From: an uncultured Candidatus Melainabacteria bacterium
Lineage (GTDB): Bacteria; Cyanobacteriota; Vampirovibrionia; Gastranaerophilales; Gastranaerophilaceae
Reading direction: 5' to 3'
NCBI GenBank assembly: GCA_934757255.1
Contig: CAKVLL010000028.1
Span: 1 to 21,325 of the forward strand
Length of the DNA: 21,325 bases
The translations under genes and the position numbers were made by a program. Shown here piece after piece: positions 15,228 to 21,116 of this stretch (positions within the stretch are counted from its first letter, which is position 1; the number at the start of each line of letters is the position of its first letter). The notes beneath the pieces are model-generated. The model did no database searches. It had not been told where the DNA came from and saw only the letters and a list, made by a program, of their open reading frames with translations.

Positions 15228-15789
15228 TTTTTTCCTTCATAACTAGAGCCGGATAATAATTCGGTATTAGTTGTAAACATTCATTTACCTCTAAATATGC
15301 TTGTTCAAAATCATGAACTTTTAAATAATATCGCATAAGCATAAAGTGTAATTCCGCATCATTATAGTAAATATCTTTAGATTTTTGCATATATTTAAAT
15401 GCTGCAGATAACAAATTATTTTCAAACATTACGCGAGCGGTGAATTTGTAAACTTCTTGGTTAATTTCCGCAAAAATATCTAATGCACCTAATAATTGTT
15501 CTACATAATCTAATTTTTCATTTTTTAGGAGTAAATCTAAATCAATTTCCAAAAAATTTCTTATTTGAAAATAGGTAGGAAAAATTTCCATATAACCGTC
15601 AAGAATTGAAACCAATATTGTTCCCCAAATTCCGCGAGGATTATCAATCTCAGAAAAAATCTTTTTTGCAGAAACTAAATCACTATTAAGTACAGCTAAA
15701 TAGGCATGCTCTATTGAATTTGGTACAATTTTGATGCTTGAGCAGTCTGGATAAAAAAAGAAAAATTTTTCTTTAAATAAACTAGTCAT
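15208..15789 (-). CDS. TPR-like helical protein linked to csrA
   Basis: A 193-aa cytoplasmic protein. The second half reads as two or more degenerate TPR units (for example AAFKYMQKSKDIYYNDAELHFMLMRYYLKVHDFEQAYLEVNECLQLIPNYYPAL, ~129-183). The first half is helical with an aromatic N-terminus. The ATG overlaps the csrA stop by 8 nt, so it is translationally coupled to csrA. A role as a protein-interaction partner in the FliW-CsrA module is inferred from position only. Confidence 0.8.
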   Translation of the reverse strand: MTSLFKEKFFFFYPDCSSIKIVPNSIEHAYLAVLNSDLVSAKKIFSEIDNPRGIWGTILVSILDGYMEIFPTYFQIRNFLEIDLDLLLKNEKLDYVEQLLGALDIFAEINQEVYKFTARVMFENNLLSAAFKYMQKSKDIYYNDAELHFMLMRYYLKVHDFEQAYLEVNECLQLIPNYYPALVMKEKIEENYL

Positions 15790-16120
15790 TTTTTTTATTG
15801 ATTCTTATAGAATTCTTTTTGTTTTTATTTTCATCAACTATAAGTTCTTCATCCTCGTTTGGAGTTGAAGCAGACTTGTCATTCAAAGAAGTTCCACCTT
15901 TAATTAAATCAGAAACGGAATCTACTGATGACACATTTGTATTCTTACCAATTAAATTAGCAAGTTTAATTTGAAGGTAAATTTCTTCTCTATAAATTTT
16001 AACATCCTTGTCAGCTTTAATCGCAACTTTGCAAACGCCATTCTTTGCTTCGACAATAGTGATTTCAATATTGTCGTTTATCATTATTTTTTGACCATTT
16101 TTACGAGTAATAACGAGCAT
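15782..16120 (-). CDS. csrA: Carbon storage/flagellar regulator CsrA with long C-terminal tail
   Basis: RNA-binding dimer that blocks translation by binding GGA motifs near ribosome-binding sites. The CsrA core is residues 1-58: MLVITRKNGQ, INDNIEITIVEAKNG, VCKVAIKADKDVKIYREEIYLQI, with the RNA-contacting arginine in YREEIY. The start is ATG 16120, not the frame's first start at 16195: AAGGA lies 6 nt upstream of 16120, the family begins MLVITRK, and this leaves a 25-nt gap after fliW. At 112 aa it is nearly twice the usual ~60-75. The extra ~54 residues are rich in Ser, Asn, Asp, Glu and Lys and look disordered. fliW, its protein antagonist, is just upstream. Confidence 0.93.
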   Translation of the reverse strand: MLVITRKNGQKIMINDNIEITIVEAKNGVCKVAIKADKDVKIYREEIYLQIKLANLIGKNTNVSSVDSVSDLIKGGTSLNDKSASTPNEDEELIVDENKNKKNSIRINKKND

Positions 16121-16145
16121 TTTTATCCTTAAAACATTACTTATC

Positions 16146-16571
16146 TTATTTAAACATAGGGTAGCTGATATCATAGCCGGAACCTGACAATACAACTTGA
16201 GCAGCGCTTTGATTATCTAAATTGAAAATCAATGGAGCTAACAAATTGATTGTCGTTCCTTTAGGATTATCTTGTGGAATAGAAGTTATATTCATAACCA
16301 ACAAGCTTTCGACATTTGTTATATCTAATTTTTCAACAATGTTATCCGGTAAATCAATTGCATATTCTAATTCTAATGCAGATACCGAAATTATAGGAAA
16401 TGCCAGTGAAGGATCTTCAATGGATTGTAACCATTTAAACAATGTTTCTTTATTAGGATCAAGTATTATAAATTTGTGCAACATATCAAATCCAATGATA
16501 GGCATTACAAAATTAAAAATACGGTCTTCTTCTATCTCGATTTCACCAAATCTAACTGTGCTTAATTTCAT
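16146..16571 (-). CDS. fliW: Flagellar assembly factor FliW
   Basis: FliW binds CsrA and is displaced by flagellin, so flagellin synthesis is tuned to its export. At 141 aa it has usual length. Family pattern: 'RFGEIEIEEDRIFNFVMPIIGF' at the start, FKWLQSIEDPSLAFPIISV (~46-64), and TINLLAPLIFNLDNQSAAQVVL (~106-127). It is 12 nt behind the secreted TPR gene and 25 nt ahead of csrA. No strong Shine-Dalgarno is seen (only AAAG). Its presence argues that this organism makes flagella. Confidence 0.95.
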   Translation of the reverse strand: MKLSTVRFGEIEIEEDRIFNFVMPIIGFDMLHKFIILDPNKETLFKWLQSIEDPSLAFPIISVSALELEYAIDLPDNIVEKLDITNVESLLVMNITSIPQDNPKGTTINLLAPLIFNLDNQSAAQVVLSGSGYDISYPMFK

Positions 16572-16583
16572 TCTTTAACTTTC

Positions 16584-17333
16584 TTAAAAACCTACTGACA
16601 TCTGATTTGTCAATAATGATTGTATCACTTGTGGGCTTAAAGAAGAATTATTATTTCCTCCCATAAGCATATTTAACATAGCGTTATTGTTATAGTTTTC
16701 ATTATTACCTGTAAGTAATGACATTTCGTTAACATTATTGTTTAAAATATCGCTAAAACCGGCTCTTTGTAGCACTCTTAAAGCTGCTACAATTTCATCG
16801 TTTGTTGGAACTTCACTTGAGAAATCTTTGTAGTCTTTAAATTTTTGAGGAGTAACATCGTTACCTCTATTCATTTCTCTCATTAAGTTTTCAATCTTTT
16901 GTTTTTCATATTCACTTCTAGCTTTTTCTGAAAAACCAGAACCAAATTTACCTTGAATGAATTTATCAGTAGCAGATTCTTCTGACTCTTCATGGCATTT
17001 GTCAGGACTTTCTAGACAAGTTTTACCTTTTGTGGCATATCTTCCCAATTGTCCGTTTGGAGAAAGAGTGATAACTTTTTCATAGTTTGAAATAGCCTCA
17101 TCTTTTTTACCGATTTGAGCGGATGTCATAGCCAGATAGTAATACGCAACTGCGTTTGACGGATCTTTTTTCACAATATTATTAAATGCAATATAGCTTT
17201 GTGAATAATTTCCAGATTTATATAATCTGATTGCATTTGCTAAAGCTGAATTAGAAGTTGTTTTAGCAGAAGCAAAATTTATTGTTGAAGTACATATTAA
17301 AACTGTCATTAGCAACAAAATATACTTTTTCAT
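16584..17333 (-). CDS. Secreted TPR protein with Asn-rich tail
   Basis: A 249-aa protein. Signal peptide 1-23 (MKKYILLLMTVLICTSTINFASA). Two TPR units follow (~28-95: AIRLYKSGNYSQSYIAFNNIVKKDPSNAVAYYYLAMTSAQIGKKDEAISNYEKVI), then a pair of cysteines in CLESPDKC, a charged helix with EYEKQKIENLMREMN, and an Asn-rich tail (~195-235). AAGGG lies 6 nt before the ATG. As first gene of the run that continues to fliW and csrA, with 12-nt spacing, it may act at the envelope. Function unknown. Confidence 0.85.
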   Translation of the reverse strand: MKKYILLLMTVLICTSTINFASAKTTSNSALANAIRLYKSGNYSQSYIAFNNIVKKDPSNAVAYYYLAMTSAQIGKKDEAISNYEKVITLSPNGQLGRYATKGKTCLESPDKCHEESEESATDKFIQGKFGSGFSEKARSEYEKQKIENLMREMNRGNDVTPQKFKDYKDFSSEVPTNDEIVAALRVLQRAGFSDILNNNVNEMSLLTGNNENYNNNAMLNMLMGGNNNSSLSPQVIQSLLTNQMSVGF

Positions 17334-17413
17334 AATAACCCTTCTTATCTTTATAACTAACTTTTCTTAGTATACATCTACTCAAGCAATCTTTGTATAC
17401 ATCATATAATTGA

Positions 17414-17442
17414 ATTATACACTATCTTTTTAAGGATAACAA
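17414..17442 (-). promoter_or_regulatory. Promoter of the TPR-fliW-csrA operon
   Basis: Minus strand TTGTTA (17442-17437), 17 bp, consensus TATAAT (17419-17414), giving a leader of ~75 nt before the ATG at 17333. Confidence 0.6.
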
Positions 17443-17468
17443 GAATCGATGTCAACAAATACTAATTT

Positions 17469-17507
17469 TTAGTAAACAAATCTTTACTAATAAGCAAGCT
17501 TGCTTAT
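17469..17507. promoter_or_regulatory. Two adjacent palindromes between the TPR operon and ribE
   Basis: TTAGTAAA (17469-17476) and TTTACTAA (17483-17490) form an 8-bp inverted repeat; it abuts the perfect 18-bp palindrome ATAAGCAAG/CTTGCTTAT (17490-17507). They lie between the two divergent promoters with no T tract, so they look more like operator sites than terminators. No FMN-riboswitch-like sequence is present. Confidence 0.35.
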
Positions 17508-17561
17508 AAAATTATGACATTTTTTATTTTAACAGTATATAAGGGTAGTTTAAATTTGTTC

Positions 17562-17596
17562 TATACATTTTTTTTTAAATATGCTAGAATTAGTCT
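17562..17596 (+). promoter_or_regulatory. Candidate ribE promoter ending at the ATG
   Basis: TATACA (17562-17567), 17 bp, extended -10 TGC-TAGAAT (hexamer 17585-17590). Six bases then separate the hexamer from ATG 17597, so the mRNA would start at the start codon. No Shine-Dalgarno is present. Confidence 0.5.
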
Positions 17597-18220
17597 ATGT
17601 TTACCGGAATAGTAGAAGAAACAGGGAAAGTCCAAACTGTCACAGATAGAAAAATTGTTATTGAATGTCACAAGGTTTTAGAAAACACTAAGATTGGCGA
17701 TAGCATTGCTGTGAACGGAGTTTGTTTGACTGTTACAGAAATTGGTAAAAACAGTTTTTCTGCCGACATCTCCCCTGAAACCTTCAAGGTTTCTTGCAAG
17801 TTAAAGCTCGGAGACATTGTAAATTTAGAACGTGCAATGAGTGCGAACGGACGGTTTGGCGGACATATTGTGAGCGGTCACGTAGACGGCGTTGCCACAA
17901 TCGTTGGTTTAAAAAACAATGGCGAATTTTACGATTTGCAAATTAAATTAGCAGATGAAGAAGCTAAATACGTAATAAGAAAAGGCTCAATTACGATAAA
18001 CGGCATGAGTTTAACTATTGCGAGCATTGAGGATAATTTAATAAACATCGCAATAATCCCCCATACTTATGAAAATACTTGTCTAAAAAGCTTAAAGATG
18101 GGTGATTTGGTGAATATAGAGGTCGACATCCTAGCTAAATATATTGAAAAATTTTTATCAAAGAATGATGACAGGTCAAAAATAGATATTGATTTTCTGC
18201 AAAGAAATGGTTTTTGTTAA
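17597..18220 (+). CDS. ribE: Riboflavin synthase
   Basis: Alpha-type riboflavin synthase: two molecules of 6,7-dimethyl-8-ribityllumazine dismutate to riboflavin and a pyrimidine. At 207 aa it has usual length. It opens with the canonical MFTGIVEETG and has two lumazine-binding barrels: GDSIAVNGVCLTV (~34-46) and KGSITINGMSLTI (~133-145), with SGHVDG between. It ends with 'FLQRNGFC', the usual FL.(E/Q)NGF-type tail, so the C-terminus is complete. The last 26 nt of the gene and adjoining bases are repeated exactly at 21008-21033. Single gene; the other rib genes are not here. Confidence 0.97.
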   Translation: MFTGIVEETGKVQTVTDRKIVIECHKVLENTKIGDSIAVNGVCLTVTEIGKNSFSADISPETFKVSCKLKLGDIVNLERAMSANGRFGGHIVSGHVDGVATIVGLKNNGEFYDLQIKLADEEAKYVIRKGSITINGMSLTIASIEDNLINIAIIPHTYENTCLKSLKMGDLVNIEVDILAKYIEKFLSKNDDRSKIDIDFLQRNGFC

Positions 18221-18222
18221 TA
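18197..18222 (+). repeat. 26-bp direct repeat, left copy (ribE 3' end)
   Basis: The final codons LQRNGFC, the stop and two further bases (CTGCAAAGAAATGG...TTAATA). An exact 26-of-26 copy in the same orientation is at 21008-21033. Within ribE this is coding sequence, so this copy is the original. Confidence 0.85.
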
Positions 18223-18261
18223 TAACAGGTCGATTTAACGCAATTCAAAAAACTTTAGTAG

Positions 18262-18349
18262 GTAGGTCGTGTTGGACAATTGTCATCCAACACGACAAAT
18301 ATACAAAATCTGTTGTCGTGTTCAATGAAAAATGTTGAACACGACCTAC
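18262..18349. repeat. REP-like inverted doublet A
   Basis: 88 bp bounded by perfect 12-bp terminal inverted repeats GTAGGTCGTGTT and AACACGACCTAC. It contains two hairpins: GTCGTGTTGGA/TCCAACACGAC (18266-18296) and GTCGTGTTCAA/TTGAACACGAC (18315-18345), with an 18-nt spacer. Each hairpin carries a GTAG tetranucleotide at its outer foot, the layout of REP sequences paired head-out as in BIMEs that RAYT-type Y1 transposases mobilise. No transposase gene is in the window. Confidence 0.85.
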
Positions 18350-18487
18350 GACTGAAAAATGTTACGCTATGTAAATAGAGATTTTTCTTAATATAACTGT
18401 AATATAGCGAGTTGAACAGAAACGCATGTCAATTTTTTTAATTATTTTACTTTATTAATATATAGTGTACTTAAGTAGGAAAAATGT

Positions 18488-19633
18488 ATGGTAAACGGAA
18501 TTAATTCTAATTTTCAAATTCAAAATGTTCAGCTTAACAAACCGAGTAGAGTCCCTGCGCAGGATAAGAATGTAACCAATCCAATTGATAATTATACAAT
18601 GGCAGGTCTGGAATCTTTGGGTGTTTACAACATGAGTCTTGTGAAAAATAAAGAAAACTTCGAGCATAAACCTGCAGAATTAATTGTGCCTGCAGATACT
18701 AAAATGAGCCAAGTCAACGGAGAAAAAGTTTGTGACCCATACGGCAAATTGGAATATATCGTTCAAAATGATGGTAAATACGAAACCAGATATTATGCGG
18801 ATGATGAAGACACTAAAGCCGTGGGGCATATTGAGGTTAGAGATGCTTATGACGGTAAGTTACTAAAAGAACAAAACTGTGGTAATGATGGACATTGGGC
18901 CGATATAACAGAATATTCTCAAGAACAGCCAAATGTTAATTATTTTACATCTTATCGAGATGGAAAACTTAATAGCACTGAAAAAGAAGAAAAAATGCCT
19001 GATGGTTTAATAAAAAGGTATAGTAAAAGTTTTTATAATAAAAATCCTGAATTAGGTATTAGGCTTCAAGATAAGAATCATAAAAATTCAATAGACGTAG
19101 CTTTCGATTCACAAAATGTAGTAAAAAATATCGATGTTCAAAAGGAAATTGGTAATACTTCGTACTCTAAATATATAAAATTTAACAAAGGTGCTGTAAT
19201 TGGTATGAATGAATATAAAGATACTGTTGTCCCTAACTTTATGGAACGTGAGGTTTTGAATGATAACGATGTAATGCCGACAGAAAAATTTGACAGAGAA
19301 AAATTGGAAACAATGGCTAAAAACAGCCCAAGTGAGATTTATTCATTCTTTGGCAATGGTAGTTTAAAAGAAATAAATGATAAAAATATAAAGATTGAAT
19401 TTAATGAAGATGGAAGTCAGTACATAAGAGAATATTTAAATGACAGTGTAACAAAAACAACTTTTTATAAAGATGATGGTTCTGTATCGGTTCATTATCA
19501 AGATGGAGATACGATAAAAAATCTGGAAATCTCTTCAGAAAATAAACCTAGATTTTATAGTATTACTGAAAGTGGAAAAAATGTTCGTGCAGCAAACTTT
19601 ACAGATGAAGGGTATTTGTCTTGGTGCGAATAA
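18488..19633 (+). CDS. Large hypothetical protein, unknown function
   Basis: A 381-aa protein I do not recognise. No signal peptide, no membrane segment, only three cysteines. The N-terminal ~35 residues are Asn/Gln-rich. From ~90 on it is rich in short beta-strands with G-x-Y/x-x-Y-x-D-D/G turns (NDGKYETRYYADDEDTKAVGHIEVRDAYDGKLLKEQ; EDGSQYIREYLNDSVTKTTFYKDDGSVSVHYQDGD), vaguely like YD- or MORN-type repeats. An internal helical patch lies at ~265-295. TAGGA is 7 nt before ATG 18488. It sits in the repeat-bracketed segment after ribE. Confidence 0.8.
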   Translation: MVNGINSNFQIQNVQLNKPSRVPAQDKNVTNPIDNYTMAGLESLGVYNMSLVKNKENFEHKPAELIVPADTKMSQVNGEKVCDPYGKLEYIVQNDGKYETRYYADDEDTKAVGHIEVRDAYDGKLLKEQNCGNDGHWADITEYSQEQPNVNYFTSYRDGKLNSTEKEEKMPDGLIKRYSKSFYNKNPELGIRLQDKNHKNSIDVAFDSQNVVKNIDVQKEIGNTSYSKYIKFNKGAVIGMNEYKDTVVPNFMEREVLNDNDVMPTEKFDREKLETMAKNSPSEIYSFFGNGSLKEINDKNIKIEFNEDGSQYIREYLNDSVTKTTFYKDDGSVSVHYQDGDTIKNLEISSENKPRFYSITESGKNVRAANFTDEGYLSWCE

Positions 19634-19676
19634 CAGAATTGTGTAGTTAATATTCCTGTATTTGCAAACATGACTT

Positions 19677-19747
19677 CTACCCTCTCTTTGGGAGAGGGTA
19701 GAAAATCGAGTTGAGCTTTGCGAAACTTAGATTTTCGGGTGAGGGTT
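19677..19747. repeat. Partial inverted copy of the R repeat (R3), likely terminator
   Basis: Reverse complement of the right third of R1/R2. It contains the hairpin CTACCCTCTC/GAGAGGGTAG (19677-19686, 19692-19701; 5-nt loop) and a second stem, GAAAATC pairing with GATTTTC. It lies between the convergent 381-aa and 173-aa genes and could end transcription from both sides, though no clear T tract follows. The rest of 19634-19763 is empty. Confidence 0.8.
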
Positions 19748-19763
19748 CAAGCCGAAGGCAATA

Positions 19764-20285
19764 TTATTTATTAGATTTATAAATTCTTTGTGATTTATTA
19801 TCAACACTTACTTTATCATGAGAATCTACATTGATATCACCACATCCGATTTTATTACCGATACCTCTTAATGTGTTTAAAACTCTTTCGCCCAAAGTAC
19901 CTTTAGAATTTGTAATATGTACATTGTCAAAGCCTTTGTCTTGAGATACATCTACACCATAAATTGTACTATTTTGAATTTCAATAATATCTACATTTTT
20001 TGTTCCAACGACTTCAAGACCTTTAACTCCATCAATAAATGTGTTGTTTTCAGTGCCGCGTTTTAGATTATCATTTTTCATGTAACTGCCTTTTGGCAAT
20101 TGAGATTGAGCAGAAAAAATATTTCCATTGCTTTTTTCATAAGCTACTTTTGTTCCATTTTTAAAATCAACAACATAACGTGTTACACCTTTTTCGTCGA
20201 CTATAACTCCTTTTGATTTTACTTCACTTGTTCTTAGTGAAACTCCACCAAATTTGATTAAGTCATTACCATAATTTGTTGTCAT
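19764..20285 (-). CDS. Hypothetical protein, possibly beta-helical
   Basis: A 173-aa protein with no signal peptide or membrane segment. Residues ~78-130 run as short alternating strands with Asn/Asp turns (NTFIDGVKGLEVVGTKNVDIIEIQNSTIYGVDVSQDKGFDNVHITNS), the look of parallel beta-helix rungs; this is inference. It has one cysteine, and the C-terminus is Lys/Asn/Ser-rich. AAGGAG lies 7-8 nt before ATG 20285. The upstream region carries the shared promoter box and a 27-bp palindrome, and the XRE regulator is divergent, so that regulator may control it. Confidence 0.75.
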   Translation of the reverse strand: MTTNYGNDLIKFGGVSLRTSEVKSKGVIVDEKGVTRYVVDFKNGTKVAYEKSNGNIFSAQSQLPKGSYMKNDNLKRGTENNTFIDGVKGLEVVGTKNVDIIEIQNSTIYGVDVSQDKGFDNVHITNSKGTLGERVLNTLRGIGNKIGCGDINVDSHDKVSVDNKSQRIYKSNK

Positions 20286-20333
20286 AATTTTACTCCTTTT
20301 TTACTCTGTTATCTCTTAATTTCTATTTTGTCG

Positions 20334-20376
20334 TTATGTATATATAAAGTATTTTGCTCTTCAAAAATTGCCTTTT
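20334..20376 (-). promoter_or_regulatory. Shared promoter box, copy 2
   Basis: Same 43-bp element as at 10405-10447: on the minus strand AAAAGGCAATTTTT, 8 different bases, then AAATACTTTATATATAC-ATAA, with identical spacing. It lies 49 nt before the ATG of the 173-aa gene. Confidence 0.6.
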
Positions 20377-20401
20377 ATTTTGATATGAAATATCAAAATA
20401 A
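20375..20401. promoter_or_regulatory. 27-bp palindrome, candidate operator
   Basis: Perfect inverted repeat with 12-bp arms, TTATTTTGATAT and ATATCAAAATAA, separated by GAA. It abuts the upstream edge of the shared promoter box and lies between the divergent 173-aa and XRE genes, where an autoregulated operator would be expected. The rest of 20286-20552 is AT-rich and shows no gene. Confidence 0.5.
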
Positions 20402-20552
20402 TTAAAAATATAGATATAATAATGGCTATAACTCTTTACAATTCTTAATATGGATTGTTCCCTCAAGCAATAAAACATCAAAATAGCCCATTATGTTAAT
20501 ATTAAATATCCTGTTTAAATATCGTAACAAAATATAAAATAATATATAGATT

Positions 20553-20876
20553 ATGACATTAAACATCAAAAAACAAATTGGCGCGCGCATAAAAAAGTTA
20601 AGACAAGATAAAGGTTTTTCGCAAGAACAGTTTGCGGAAAAGATTGGCATAGCTTCCAGAACTCTATGCGGAATAGAGATTGGTAAAAATTTCTTTACGG
20701 CAGATACACTGGAAAAAATTTTGGAAACATTAGAAATTACGCCACAAGATTTGTTTATGATTAATTATCTTAGACCTCAGGAAGATTTGGTAAATGAAAT
20801 CGTTGAGACGGTTAAATCAATTAAAGATAGAGAGAAGATTGAAATTATTTATAAGATAATAAAATCATTTGAATAA
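20553..20876 (+). CDS. XRE-family DNA-binding regulator
   Basis: A 107-aa protein with an N-terminal lambda Cro/C1-type helix-turn-helix (~6-60): IGARIKKLRQDKGFSQEQFAEKIGIASRTLCGIEIGKNFFTADTLEKILETLEI, including the usual 'S.E.FAEK.GI....' recognition region and the PQDLF close. The C-terminal ~40 residues are helical and may dimerise. There is no peptidase or sensor domain. No Shine-Dalgarno precedes ATG 20553; the upstream is AT-only with TATA-like boxes. It is divergent from the 173-aa gene across the palindrome at 20375-20401. No toxin partner is evident next to it. Confidence 0.92.
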   Translation: MTLNIKKQIGARIKKLRQDKGFSQEQFAEKIGIASRTLCGIEIGKNFFTADTLEKILETLEITPQDLFMINYLRPQEDLVNEIVETVKSIKDREKIEIIYKIIKSFE

Positions 20877-20911
20877 AATTTAAAAAATATAATTTGGGCA
20901 CGATAGAGTAA

Positions 20912-21005
20912 GTAGGTCGTGTTCAACATTTTTCATTGAACACGACATTAAATTTTCTAGCAAAGTATTTGTCGTGTTGGATGAAAATTGTCCAACACGA
21001 CCTAC
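20912..21005. repeat. REP-like inverted doublet B
   Basis: 94 bp with the same 12-bp terminal inverted repeats as doublet A, but with the two hairpins in the opposite order: GTCGTGTTCAA/TTGAACACGAC (20916-20946), then GTCGTGTTGGA/TCCAACACGAC (20971-21001), spacer 24 nt. Hairpin loops are the reverse complements of those in A (one exactly, one with a single change), so B is an inverted copy. Confidence 0.85.
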
Positions 21006-21007
21006 GA

Positions 21008-21033
21008 CTGCAAAGAAATGGTTTTTGTTAATA
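21008..21033 (+). repeat. 26-bp direct repeat, right copy (ribE tail duplicate)
   Basis: Exact copy of 18197-18222, starting 2 nt after doublet B. Here it is non-coding. It has the form of an attachment-site duplicate marking the far end of a segment inserted at the 3' end of ribE. Confidence 0.8.
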
Positions 21034-21060
21034 ATTGTAACAATTTCTTAAGAACACCTA

Positions 21061-21086
21061 AAGTTTTCTAAAAAATTGCCGATATA
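21061..21086 (+). promoter_or_regulatory. Sigma-28 (FliA)-type promoter
   Basis: AAAGTTT (21061-21067), 11 bp, GCCGATAT (21079-21086): near-consensus to TAAAGTTT-N11-GCCGATAA. It lies ~30 nt before an ATG with GAGG-type Shine-Dalgarno. It fits with fliW/csrA in the same window. Confidence 0.65.
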
Positions 21087-21116
21087 TAAAATAAGAATAA
21101 AATTATGAGGGCAATT

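Noticed and set aside
16121..16195. CsrA start at 16195
   Set aside because: Would add 25 unrelated residues overlapping fliW; ATG 16120 has the Shine-Dalgarno and the family N-terminus.
17340..17596. FMN riboswitch before ribE
   Set aside because: No conserved FMN-riboswitch stretches, and the predicted promoter leaves no leader.
20426..20650. 74-aa minus-strand frame over the XRE start
   Set aside because: Antisense shadow of the XRE gene with no ribosome-binding site.
20553..20876. Toxin-antitoxin pair with the XRE protein as antitoxin
   Set aside because: No adjacent same-operon toxin-like gene; the nearest gene is divergent and 267 bp away.
18262..21005. CRISPR-like array from repeated GTCGTGTT/AACACGAC
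   Set aside because: Only two doublets 2.6 kb apart, no regular spacers, no cas genes; REP-like inverted pairs explain it.
21008..21033. Remnant of a second ribE gene
   Set aside because: Only 26 bp match and the sequence upstream is the REP doublet, not ribE; an att-like duplicate fits better.
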